Made by a program: the position numbers and the translations under genes. The notes under the pieces are model-generated. The model saw only the letters and a program-made list of their open reading frames with translations. It did no database searches and was not told where the DNA came from. From an uncultured Bacteroidales bacterium (GTDB taxonomy: Bacteria > Bacteroidota > Bacteroidia > Bacteroidales > UBA932): 64,000 nucleotides of DNA. Positions 40,160-48,635 of the stretch are shown one piece after another; position 1 is the stretch's first letter, and every line of letters starts with the position of its first letter. The stretch is from assembly GCA_944326315.1 (NCBI GenBank), contig CALVDP010000001.1:1-64000 (forward strand), in the 5' to 3' direction.

Positions 40160-40627
40160 CTATATTGTTGCGTCGAGAACCTTCCGAGTCTGCGCCTGCC
40201 TGAAATCCAGCAGCTTCCTGTGCAGCCCCTCGTCAGTCAGGGCGAGTATCTCCACGGCAAGCAGTCCTGCATTCTTCGCCCCGTTTATGGCCATGGTGGC
40301 TACAGGAATGCCTGACGGCATCTGCACTATTGACAGCAGGGAGTCCATGCCTCCGAGAGCCTTGGTCTGGATAGGCACCCCGATCACCGGCACCGTAGTC
40401 ATACCTGCAACGACTCCGGCCACATGAGCCGCACCGCCGGCACCGGCAATGATGGCACCGATACCGCGCTCCCTTGCAGATTTCGCATATTCGCACATGA
40501 GGTCCGGTGTCCTGTGCGCGCTGATGACCTTCTTTTCATACTCGACGCCGAAGTCTTCGAGTACCTGGATCGCAGCAGACATGATGTCATAGTCGCTTGT
40601 CGATCCCATAATGACAGCTACCTTCAT
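40160..40627 (-). CDS. purE: N5-carboxyaminoimidazole ribonucleotide mutase
   Basis: PurE converts N5-CAIR to CAIR. The start at 40627 ([16 protein letters not shown]) gives 155 residues, the class I length; an upstream ATG merely adds eleven unrelated residues. [19 protein letters not shown] and [16 protein letters not shown], with [25 protein letters not shown], are all conserved, including the catalytic His in SAHRTP. A purK partner was not seen in the window. It leads the purine run, with a good -7 element 48 bases upstream. Confidence 0.96.
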   Translation of the reverse strand: MKVAVIMGSTSDYDIMSAAIQVLEDFGVEYEKKVISAHRTPDLMCEYAKSARERGIGAIIAGAGGAAHVAGVVAGMTTVPVIGVPIQTKALGGMDSLLSIVQMPSGIPVATMAINGAKNAGLLAVEILALTDEGLHRKLLDFRQAQTRKVLDATI

Positions 40628-40674
40628 ATTCAAGATTTTATGATATTCCAATCCGGGCAAACCTTTTTCCCGCG

Positions 40675-40682
40675 CAAATGTA
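40675..40682 (-). promoter_or_regulatory. Candidate -7 promoter element for purE
   Basis: On the minus strand the sequence reads TACATTTG, an exact TAnnTTTG match, 48 bases upstream of the purE start. A matching -33 TTTG is not present at the usual spacing. It lies downstream of the lipoprotein remnant, so purE would be transcribed independently of it. Confidence 0.5.
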
Positions 40683-40739
40683 GGAAAAATTTCTCTCCCA
40701 TCCTATGATTTCCAGCGCTGCTGACATCACGAAAGGACT

Positions 40740-40915
40740 TTATCTGCTCTCCGGCTTTCCGACAGACAAGCTCTTTATGCCGGTCACATGATAGACGCTC
40801 TTGTATGTCCTTGCAAAACCTTCCCCGGATTTGCCCATATCAGTCACTTCAAGTTCGGCGTGAACTTACCTGATCCGCATGCGACAAGCAGCAAGGCAAG
40901 CGATGACGCCGCCAC
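40740..40915 (-). pseudogene. Frameshifted small-lipoprotein remnant
   Basis: The 424-base gap between purE and cysS holds decayed-looking coding sequence on the minus strand. From a GTG at 40915 the frame reads MAASSLALLLVACGSGKF and stops at 40844 after 23 codons; it looks like a lipoprotein signal with a lipobox Cys. In the next frame, from 40865 to a TAA at 40740, 41 open codons read VHAELEVTDMGKSGEGF and onward to GIKSLSVGKPESR. One missing base near 40866 would join the two into a lipoprotein of about 58 residues. It could instead be a tiny real lipoprotein or chance. The family is not recognised. Confidence 0.4.
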
Positions 40916-41008
40916 TATCCTTCCGGCAAAAGAAAACAGATAGAAGCCGAGAGTTCGCTTTCCACTCTTAAATTGAAGCAAAGTTACCGGATTTTCCGAG
41001 GTTATGAC

Positions 41009-41016
41009 TATCTTTG
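41009..41016 (+). promoter_or_regulatory. Candidate -7 promoter element for cysS
   Basis: TATCTTTG matches TAnnTTTG and lies 35 bases before the cysS start codon. The same octamer is used ahead of engB. No TTTG lies at the -33 distance here. Confidence 0.5.
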
Positions 41017-41051
41017 TGAGATAAACTGCATTAAACGCATTTTATTCTGAT

Positions 41052-42581
41052 ATGAGAGATCTATACATCACCAACACTCTTTCGAAGAAGAAGGAACTTT
41101 TCGTACCGGTACATCCGGGCTTCGTGGGCATCTATGTATGCGGGCCTACCGTATATGGAGACGCTCACCTCGGGCATGCACGGCCGGGAATAACATACGA
41201 CGTACTTGTACGGCTGTTCAGGCATCTCGGCTACAAGGTCCGCTATGTCAGAAACATCACTGACGTAGGACACCTGGAGCACGATGCGGACGAAGGCGAG
41301 GACAAGATAGCCAAGAAGGCAAGACTGGAGCAGGTAGAGCCTATGGAAGTGGCGCAGACATATACCATACGCTACCACAAGGCCATGGAAATGCTGAATG
41401 TCGCTCCACCGTCAATTGAACCGAGAGCATCCGGACATATCATCGAGCAGATCGCCCTTGTCAAAAAGATCCTCGACGCCGGCTTCGCATACGAAAGCAA
41501 CGGCTCCGTCTATTTCGATGTCAGAAAATATAATGAAGCACATCATTACGGCATACTGTCAGGAAGAAACCTTGAGGACGTAGTGAGCGGAACACGAGAG
41601 CTTGACAGCCAGGACGACAAGCATGCCACATTTGACTTCGCACTCTGGAAAAAAGCCTCTCCGGAACACATAATGCGCTGGCCGTCACCATGGAGCGACG
41701 GTTTCCCGGGATGGCATCTGGAATGCTCCGCCATGAGCGAGAAATATCTGGGAAGGGAATTCGACATCCACGGCGGCGGGCTTGACCTCCTGTTCCCCCA
41801 TCATGAATGCGAACTGGCGCAGAACGTGGCCTCAAGAGGCTGTGCAGGGGTAAAATACTGGATGCACAACAACATGATCACCATCAACGGCAAGAAGATG
41901 GGCAAATCATACGGGAACTTCATCACCCTGCAGGAAATGTTCGAAGGCACACATCCGATACTGACCCAGGCGTATTCCCCGATGACCGTGAGATTCTTCA
42001 TATTGCAGGCACATTACCGCAGTACCCTCGACTTCAGCAATGAAGCGCTGCAGGCGGCGGAGAAGGGACTCGGAAGAATCTTGCAGGCCGGAGCGGACCT
42101 GAAAGGAATGGCTGCCGCGGCAGGGATAGCTGCCGGCAAGGAAGGGAATCCCGGGACAAGGACTGCCCCCGACAGCTTCAACGCCGGTTCGGAAGAAATA
42201 AACTCCATCTGCAGCAAGGTCTACGATGCACTCTGCGATGACCTCAACACACCTGTTGCCCTTGCCCACATATTCGACGCAGTAAGAATAATCAACTCCG
42301 CCAAGGACAGGAAGACAACCTTGGGTGCTGATGACCTTGGAGTGCTGTGCGGACTTTTCGAAGATGTAGTGTACGGTGTCCTCGGACTCAGGGATGACAA
42401 GGAAAGCGGAAGCAAGGCTGAAGAGACAATATCCGGGCTTGTAGGCATGGTGCTGGAGCAGCGCAAGGCTGCCAAAGCCGCCAGGGACTGGGCCACAAGC
42501 GACAGGATCCGTGATGACCTCAACGCACTCGGCATCAGGATCAAGGATACGAAAGACGGTACCGAATGGTCTCTTGAATAA
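41052..42581 (+). CDS. cysS: Cysteine-tRNA ligase
   Basis: Class I aminoacyl-tRNA synthetase that charges tRNA-Cys, 509 residues. The ATP-binding HIGH motif reads H39-L-G-H42 and KMSKS reads K282-M-G-K-S286. The zinc ligands that select cysteine are visible at C30, C225, H250 and E254, with the same spacing as in E. coli CysRS. The C-terminal DALR-type helical domain ends [17 protein letters not shown] Gly/Ala-rich insertion (about residues 350-375, [13 protein letters not shown]) is a little unusual. It is divergent from the purine cluster and followed by xthA. Confidence 0.97.
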   Translation: MRDLYITNTLSKKKELFVPVHPGFVGIYVCGPTVYGDAHLGHARPGITYDVLVRLFRHLGYKVRYVRNITDVGHLEHDADEGEDKIAKKARLEQVEPMEVAQTYTIRYHKAMEMLNVAPPSIEPRASGHIIEQIALVKKILDAGFAYESNGSVYFDVRKYNEAHHYGILSGRNLEDVVSGTRELDSQDDKHATFDFALWKKASPEHIMRWPSPWSDGFPGWHLECSAMSEKYLGREFDIHGGGLDLLFPHHECELAQNVASRGCAGVKYWMHNNMITINGKKMGKSYGNFITLQEMFEGTHPILTQAYSPMTVRFFILQAHYRSTLDFSNEALQAAEKGLGRILQAGADLKGMAAAAGIAAGKEGNPGTRTAPDSFNAGSEEINSICSKVYDALCDDLNTPVALAHIFDAVRIINSAKDRKTTLGADDLGVLCGLFEDVVYGVLGLRDDKESGSKAEETISGLVGMVLEQRKAAKAARDWATSDRIRDDLNALGIRIKDTKDGTEWSLE

Positions 42582-42678
42582 GCCGGCACAGAGACCGCAG
42601 GGACACACAATACAAGCGTCAGGTATCGGGACAAGGCCGGACGCGGCAGATACGGAAACGAAACGTGAAAGAGAAATT

Positions 42679-43434
42679 ATGAAATTCATATCATGGAATG
42701 TCAACGGCCTGCGCGCCTGCTCCGGGAAAGGCTTCCAGGACACATTCAGGACATTGGATGCGGACTTTTTCGCCTTGCAGGAGACCAAGATGCAGGAAGG
42801 CCAGCTTGACATGGAATTCGACGGATACAGGTCATATTGGAATTATGCCGACAAGAAAGGATATTCCGGGACGGCTGTGTTCACACGGCTGGAACCCGAG
42901 AATGTCACTTATGGGATAGGGATAGATGAGCACGACCACGAAGGGAGGGTGATCACATTGGAAATGAAGGATTTCCACTTCGTGAACGTCTATGTTCCGA
43001 ACTCACAGGACGGACTGGCAAGGCTGGATTACAGAATGAAATGGGAGGACGATTTCAGGAACTACCTTCTGGGACTGGATGCCGTCAAGCCTGTGATAGT
43101 GTGCGGTGACTTGAATGTAGCTCACAAGGAAATAGACCTGAAAAATCCGAAGACGAACAGAAGGAACGCAGGTTTCACTGACGAGGAAAGGGAAAAATTC
43201 TCCATACTTCTGGACAGCGGTTTCACGGACACGTTCAGGTATTTCTACCCGGACATGAAGGACATATATTCCTGGTGGTCCTACAGGTTCAAGGCAAGAG
43301 AGAAGAACGCAGGCTGGCGTATTGACTATTTCGTCACCTCAAGAAGGCTTGACCCGATGCTGGCAGGAGCTTCCATACACACGGAAATATTCGGCTCAGA
43401 CCATTGTCCGGTAGAACTTGACATCAATATCTGA
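42679..43434 (+). CDS. xth: Exodeoxyribonuclease III (AP endonuclease)
   Basis: A 251-residue base-excision-repair nuclease of the endonuclease/exonuclease/phosphatase fold. The ATG at 42679 starts exactly at MKFISWNVNGLRA. Metal and active-site residues can be read: N7, E35 in LQETK, the Asp and Asn of VCGDLNVAH, and the Asp-His pair of GSDHCPVEL at the C-terminus. WWSYRFKAREKNAGWRIDYF is a strong ExoIII/ExoA signature. It follows cysS by about 100 bases and converges on ribF; a near-perfect hairpin lies in the shared 3' region. Confidence 0.95.
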   Translation: MKFISWNVNGLRACSGKGFQDTFRTLDADFFALQETKMQEGQLDMEFDGYRSYWNYADKKGYSGTAVFTRLEPENVTYGIGIDEHDHEGRVITLEMKDFHFVNVYVPNSQDGLARLDYRMKWEDDFRNYLLGLDAVKPVIVCGDLNVAHKEIDLKNPKTNRRNAGFTDEEREKFSILLDSGFTDTFRYFYPDMKDIYSWWSYRFKAREKNAGWRIDYFVTSRRLDPMLAGASIHTEIFGSDHCPVELDINI

Positions 43435-43460
43435 TATGATCACCTGGCTTGAAAGACTCT

Positions 43461-43508
43461 GAGGGTGGTGAATGAAGTTGACTTCAGCCAAGTTCATCCA
43501 GCACCCTC
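43461..43508. other. Hairpin spanning the convergent xth/ribF 3' ends
   Basis: GAGGGTGGTGAATGAA (43461-43476) pairs with TTCATCCAGCACCCTC (43493-43508) at 14 of 16 positions around a 16-base loop. The right arm is the coding sequence for the last residues of RibF, and its stop codon is in the loop. No T run follows on either strand. It may act as a bidirectional stop signal between the two convergent genes. Confidence 0.55.
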
Positions 43509-44380
43509 TTGCAATAGAACCTGTCACGGGCAAGTTGTGCCTTGAGCTGCGTGAATGAAGAGAAACGTATCTCATCCCTGATTTTCCTGAGGAAGGTCAC
43601 CCTGATATCCAGTCCATAGATATCTTCATCAAAATCAAATATATTCGTCTCTATGGTCACGGCATTGCCCTCTCTGACGGTAGGGCGTGTCCCGATGTTG
43701 CACATGCCGTAATAATCCTGGCCAAGCGTGTTGACCATGACAAGATAGACTCCGTTGGCAGGCACAAGCTTCAACGGCTCGTACAGCTGCATGTTCGCCG
43801 TAGGGAAGCCGAGTATCCTTGATCCTATCTGCTCTCCGGAAACCACCACGCCATACAGCGAGTAATTGTAGCCGAGCATTCCTGCCGCTACCTTGACATT
43901 GCCGGCTCCTATTTCCTTGCGGATTCTGGTGGAACTTATGCCTGAGCCGGCTGCAGATGTCACCTCATCCGTCATGATCACGTCCAGACCCAGGTCCATG
44001 GCTATCTTCCTGACACTTCCGGCATCCCTGGCATCACTTCCCATACGGTTGTCATAGCCGAGAACAATAGCCTTGGCGCCATATCTGTCTATAAGGTATT
44101 CTTTCAGATAATCGGATGTGGTCAAAGCACCGAACTCCCTGGTGAACCTTATCACCTCGACCCTGCCGACACCAAGATCCTTAAGCATGGCTTCCTTCTC
44201 ACGGAGAGAAGAAAGAAGGCGGAAAGTCCGGGCCTCCTGTTGCAAGACAGTACGGGGATGAGGCCAGAATGTCACCACCATGCTCTCATCCCCCCTGTCT
44301 GCGGCAGCTTCGACAAGCCGCCCTATCACAAGACGGTGCCCGATATGGACACCGTCAAAAAATCCTGTCGCTATGACCAT
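43484..44380 (-). CDS. ribF: Bifunctional riboflavin kinase/FAD synthetase
   Basis: Makes FMN and FAD from riboflavin, 298 residues. The N-terminal FAD synthetase domain contains TGFFDGVHIGHRLVIG, a HIGH-like nucleotide site, and GSGISSTRIRKEI. The C-terminal kinase domain has GFPTANMQLYE and ANGVYLVMV, and ETNIFDFDEDIYG with the catalytic Glu. The protein starts almost at the HIGH region, about 15-20 residues shorter at the N-terminus than many relatives; no better in-frame start was found. It follows the GT3-GT35 gene by 13 bases. Confidence 0.93.
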   Translation of the reverse strand: MVIATGFFDGVHIGHRLVIGRLVEAAADRGDESMVVTFWPHPRTVLQQEARTFRLLSSLREKEAMLKDLGVGRVEVIRFTREFGALTTSDYLKEYLIDRYGAKAIVLGYDNRMGSDARDAGSVRKIAMDLGLDVIMTDEVTSAAGSGISSTRIRKEIGAGNVKVAAGMLGYNYSLYGVVVSGEQIGSRILGFPTANMQLYEPLKLVPANGVYLVMVNTLGQDYYGMCNIGTRPTVREGNAVTIETNIFDFDEDIYGLDIRVTFLRKIRDEIRFSSFTQLKAQLARDRFYCKRVLDELG

Positions 44381-44393
44381 TATGAAGAATAGT

Positions 44394-47300
44394 CTACAGC
44401 CATCTTACAAGCTCGAAATCCTGCCTGTGAGGAAGCAGCTCATTCTTCGCATAGATCCTGGCAGCCACCTGGTACAGCCCTGCACTTTCAGGAGTGATCT
44501 CGGCCTGATAAGTAGCCACACCGTCATTGACCTCCACCGGCTTGAATTCCGCGATGGAACTGATATGGAGCTTTCCCTTCGAATCGGATGTGGCGAACAG
44601 CAGTTCTACCCCGATCTCCTCCGGCTTGAGGTCACCTATGTTGAGCACTACCTCTGACTTGAACTCCATACCGAGAGATACGTCGGTATTGGAGCTGTCC
44701 GGCTTGACGATTGATACGAGATTCACATTCTGCCATTCCCTGCGGAGATGTCTCTTCCAGTCGGCTATCTGCCTTGCCACCGCATAGTCATTGGCCAGAA
44801 GCGATTCGTACCTCTTGGACTGAGGCTCGTAATACTGGTTGATATAGTCAGTGAGCATCCTGTTGGTGGTGAAATTGCATGCCACCTGGGCTATTGTATT
44901 CTTGATATATTCAAGCCAGTCAGAAGAGCGTCCAGTCGACCTGCTTATATTATAATAGGTAGGTGCGATATCGTTCTCTATTATCGAGTATATCGTGGCG
45001 GCATCAAGTTCGTCCTGATAGTTCTGGTCCTGATAGGTCCTTTCCATCGGGAGAGCCCAGCCTGCACCAGGCTTGTAGCCTTCCACCCACCATCCGTCGA
45101 GGACAGAGAAATGCATGACACCGTTCATGGCAGCCTTTTCACCGGATGTACCGGAAGCCTCAAGCGGCCTTGTAGGATTGTTCATCCACACATCCACGCC
45201 CTGTACGAGATACTTTGCAAGCGTGATGTCATAGTCCGGCACGAACACGATCTTGCCGATGAACTGCTCCATCTTGGAAATGTCTACAATGCTCTTGATC
45301 AGGTCCTGTCCTGCCTTGTCGGCCGGATGCGCCTTGCCTGCGAAAATGAACTGGACAGGCCTTTCCGGATTGTTCACGATCTCGTTCAGTCTGTCAAGGT
45401 CACGGAAAAGCAGATGCGCCCTCTTGTATGTGGCGAACCTCCTGGCAAAACCTATCGTGAGGACGTCGTCCCTGAGAGTCTCCTTGATAGTCACGATCTG
45501 GCGTGGAGAATAGTGGTTGGACACAGAAGTGTTCGAAAGCCTCTCCTTGATCTCGGCTATAAGTTTCTTCCTGAGCTGGGTGCGGACATTCCATATATCT
45601 GCATCGGACACCTTGTAGATACCCTCGAAGCATGACTTGTCATAATGGTGTGTCTTAAACTCCTCTCCGAAGACCTTGGCGTGGATCTCTTTCCACTCCG
45701 GTGCGGTCCATGTAGGATAATGCACACCGTTGGTCACATAGCTCACATGAAGCTCCTCCGGAAGATATCCCGGCCACATGCTTGAGAATATGTCACGGCT
45801 CACCTTACCGTGAAGCCATGACACACCGTTCACCTCCTGCGAGATGTTGGCGGCAAGGAAGCTCATGGAGAATTTCTCGTTCACGTCATTGCCATTGATC
45901 TTGCCGAGACCCATCATGGTCTCCCAGTCAATCTTGAGACGCTGAGGATAGTGGCCGATGTACTTTCTCAACAGTCCCTCATCGAAGGCATCATGCCCTG
46001 CAGGGACAGGTGTATGTGTAGTGAACAGTGAAGAGGCCCTGACAAGCTCAAGTGCCTCAGGATAATCAAGATTGTCGTTCTGGATGAACTCACGGAGCCT
46101 CTCCAGTCCGGTGAAGGCGGCATGTCCCTCATTGCAGTGGTATACCTGGGCATTGATGCCGAGCTTTCTCAGCGCCCGTATGCCTCCGACACCGAGCAGC
46201 AGCTCCTGTTTGAGCCTGTTCTCCCAGTCACCGCCATACAGGTGGTGGGTCACGGACCTGTCCTCAGGAAGATTCTCCTCATAGTCGGTATCCATCAGGT
46301 AAAGTTCAGTCCTTCCTACATCCACCCTCCAGAGTCTTGCATTGAGATTCCTTCCAGGGAATGCGACACTTACCGTCATCCAGTTGCCTTCGGCGTCACG
46401 TACAGGCGTGGCCGGGATCTTCATGAAATCCTGCGCATCATATTTGGACACCTGGTCGCCCTGCGCGGAAAGCACCTGTGTGAAATACCCGTACCTGTAG
46501 AGCAGTCCGACAGCCACAAGATTCACGTTCATGTCGCTTGTCTCCTTGAGATAGTCACCGGCAAGGATACCCAGACCGCCGGAATATATCTTGAGGGATG
46601 TGTCAAGACCGTATTCCATGCAGAAATAAGCAATGGACGGGTCCTTCCTCTCGGCCTTCATAGCCATATACGCATTGAACTCGTTCATCACGAGATTCAG
46701 CTCGCCCATGAATTCCGTATTCTTCTCCAGGTCACGGAATCTCTTGAGGCTTACCTTGTCCAGCATGGCGATAGGATTCTCTCCAGTCTCCTCCCATGCC
46801 TTCGGGTCCACCTTCCTGAAAAGATTCTTGGCAGACTCGTTCCAACACCACCAGAGATTCCTGGACAGTGTCTCCAAATCCTTAAGACCGTCCGGAAGAT
46901 GCCTTGAGACCAGGACGCTGCTCCATGACGGCTTGTTTACATCTATTTTCTTGTACTGCATAGGTTTGTCACTCTTGTAAATAGGGAATGCTCCCTTGTT
47001 CTTTATAACTTTGTCAAGTGCTTGCGAATAAGCTTGCTTGTAATAAATGATATTGTTCTCCCACAATGCAATCTCGGACACATCTTTCGCATTGTCCATA
47101 TACCTCTTGCGGTCATCCCTGGTGAGTCCTGCGATTTCCTTCACCCTGTCGACGACACCGTCCACGACCTGCGGGTAATTGGAATCATTCCTCTCCAGGA
47201 CAGTTATTCCCGGGTGATCCTTCTGATAATGGCTCTTGACCCAAAGCCCGAATCCGGCAAGGGTCGTCGTGAGCGTAGGCACCTTGAAGGCAACGCTTTC

Positions 47301-48629
47301 CAGAGGCGTATAGCCCCATGGCTCATAATATGAAGGGAAAAGTGCCAGGTCAAGGCCGACAATAAGGTCGTAATAAGTCATGTTGAACACCCCGTCATTG
47401 CCGTTGAGATAAGACGGGATAAAGTATACTTTCACCTTGTCGCCTATGGCATTGTTGAAATTCAGTTCATCCAGCCTTCTGGAGATAGTGTCGTACTCCC
47501 GGTTCATCAGATAGTGGGAAGTCCTTGTGACATAAGTGGATTCCTTCCCGTTCAGCTTGGCCACCAGGTCCCTGTCGGGTCCGTTGTGTCCGGAAGGGAT
47601 CATGATGAACGCCTGGATGCTCTTTCCCTTGAAGTCAGACTTGTTCAGCTTGTCAAGGGCGTCTATGAACACGTCTATGCCCTTGTTCTTGTACTCGTAG
47701 CGGCCGCCTATGCCGATGAATATCGAGTTCTCCGGAACAGCCTCCCCCGACATGGCAGTAGCGACCTGTACAAGCTTGTCCCTTGCCGCAGAGCGTACCA
47801 TCGGATAATCCTCCTCAGAAGGAGTGAAACTATTCTCGAAGCCGTTCGGTGTCACGATGTCCACCTTCCTCCCGAGGAACTGACGGCACTCGTTCGCGGT
47901 AATGTCACTGACTGTAGTAAAAATGTCCGCATTCTGTGCGGAACACTTCTCAAGGGAATGCCGCGCTATCACATTGTATTCCCTCGCCTTCTCGTCTGCA
48001 TTGTACATTGACATGGAGTCGTACAGCGGGAGATTGTTGCCCGCAATGCACCTGCCGATGACAGTGGCGTGCGTCGTGAACACAGTGGCCACCGGTATGC
48101 CGCACTGCTTGATATAAAGCAGTCCCGCCCCGGTAAGCCATTCGTGGAACTGGGCCACGACCTTGATCGAAGGTGAAAGATTGAACTTGTAGAAACTCTC
48201 GATGACCTTTCCGGCTGCATAGCCGAAAAGCGCGGATTCAACATAATCCCAGTTCCCTGTCAGCGAATCCACCCCGAACCTTAGCCAGTATTCTGTGAGT
48301 ATCTCTGATTTTTTAGTAAGGAATTGTTTGAAATCCACGAGGATAGCTATCGGAGAGCCCGGAATGTTCCATTTCCCGATCCTGACCCTGAGGCCTTCAG
48401 ACTCGGCCTTGGCTTTCCAGTCCTTGTAAAGTCCCTGATCTTCAATGAAATCAGGATTGCTGGCTGTATCCATCCAGACATCTGGACCGATCAGGATATG
48501 GTGCCTCTTTAATTCCGTTTTAAGGTAGAGGGATTTGGTGGCAATCACCGTGTATATTCCCCCTACCTTATTGCAGACCTCCCAGCTTACCTCAAATAGA
48601 TAGTCTGGTCTGATCAATTCGTTGTCCAT
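44394..48629 (-). CDS. Fusion of GT3 glycogen synthase and GT35 alpha-glucan phosphorylase
   Basis: A 1411-residue protein joining opposite activities of glycogen metabolism. Residues 1-545 resemble eukaryotic-type (GT3) glycogen synthase: FEVSWEVCNKVGGIYTVIAT, HILIGPDVWMD, FHEWLTGAGLLYIK, and the E-x7-E motif EPWGYTPLE at 436-444. Residues 572 onward are a short-type GT35 phosphorylase beginning with a DUF3417-like segment (LETLSRNLWWCWNESAKNLF), with CMEYGLDTSLKIYSGGLGIL, HCNEGHAAFTGLERL and THTPVPAGHDAF. The pyridoxal-phosphate Lys is probably K1165 in GTSGEKAAMNG. The last 100 residues form a beta domain. In Bacteroides the two parts are, as far as recalled, separate proteins of about 550 and 850 residues. 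It is co-oriented with the GH57 gene, 6 bases away. Confidence 0.88.
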   Translation of the reverse strand: MDNELIRPDYLFEVSWEVCNKVGGIYTVIATKSLYLKTELKRHHILIGPDVWMDTASNPDFIEDQGLYKDWKAKAESEGLRVRIGKWNIPGSPIAILVDFKQFLTKKSEILTEYWLRFGVDSLTGNWDYVESALFGYAAGKVIESFYKFNLSPSIKVVAQFHEWLTGAGLLYIKQCGIPVATVFTTHATVIGRCIAGNNLPLYDSMSMYNADEKAREYNVIARHSLEKCSAQNADIFTTVSDITANECRQFLGRKVDIVTPNGFENSFTPSEEDYPMVRSAARDKLVQVATAMSGEAVPENSIFIGIGGRYEYKNKGIDVFIDALDKLNKSDFKGKSIQAFIMIPSGHNGPDRDLVAKLNGKESTYVTRTSHYLMNREYDTISRRLDELNFNNAIGDKVKVYFIPSYLNGNDGVFNMTYYDLIVGLDLALFPSYYEPWGYTPLESVAFKVPTLTTTLAGFGLWVKSHYQKDHPGITVLERNDSNYPQVVDGVVDRVKEIAGLTRDDRKRYMDNAKDVSEIALWENNIIYYKQAYSQALDKVIKNKGAFPIYKSDKPMQYKKIDVNKPSWSSVLVSRHLPDGLKDLETLSRNLWWCWNESAKNLFRKVDPKAWEETGENPIAMLDKVSLKRFRDLEKNTEFMGELNLVMNEFNAYMAMKAERKDPSIAYFCMEYGLDTSLKIYSGGLGILAGDYLKETSDMNVNLVAVGLLYRYGYFTQVLSAQGDQVSKYDAQDFMKIPATPVRDAEGNWMTVSVAFPGRNLNARLWRVDVGRTELYLMDTDYEENLPEDRSVTHHLYGGDWENRLKQELLLGVGGIRALRKLGINAQVYHCNEGHAAFTGLERLREFIQNDNLDYPEALELVRASSLFTTHTPVPAGHDAFDEGLLRKYIGHYPQRLKIDWETMMGLGKINGNDVNEKFSMSFLAANISQEVNGVSWLHGKVSRDIFSSMWPGYLPEELHVSYVTNGVHYPTWTAPEWKEIHAKVFGEEFKTHHYDKSCFEGIYKVSDADIWNVRTQLRKKLIAEIKERLSNTSVSNHYSPRQIVTIKETLRDDVLTIGFARRFATYKRAHLLFRDLDRLNEIVNNPERPVQFIFAGKAHPADKAGQDLIKSIVDISKMEQFIGKIVFVPDYDITLAKYLVQGVDVWMNNPTRPLEASGTSGEKAAMNGVMHFSVLDGWWVEGYKPGAGWALPMERTYQDQNYQDELDAATIYSIIENDIAPTYYNISRSTGRSSDWLEYIKNTIAQVACNFTTNRMLTDYINQYYEPQSKRYESLLANDYAVARQIADWKRHLRREWQNVNLVSIVKPDSSNTDVSLGMEFKSEVVLNIGDLKPEEIGVELLFATSDSKGKLHISSIAEFKPVEVNDGVATYQAEITPESAGLYQVAARIYAKNELLPHRQDFELVRWL

Positions 48630-48635
48630 TTGACT

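Noticed and set aside
44748..45635. 295-codon plus-strand frame opposite the phosphorylase domain
   Set aside because: Antisense shadow; the minus strand carries continuous, motif-rich GT35 sequence.
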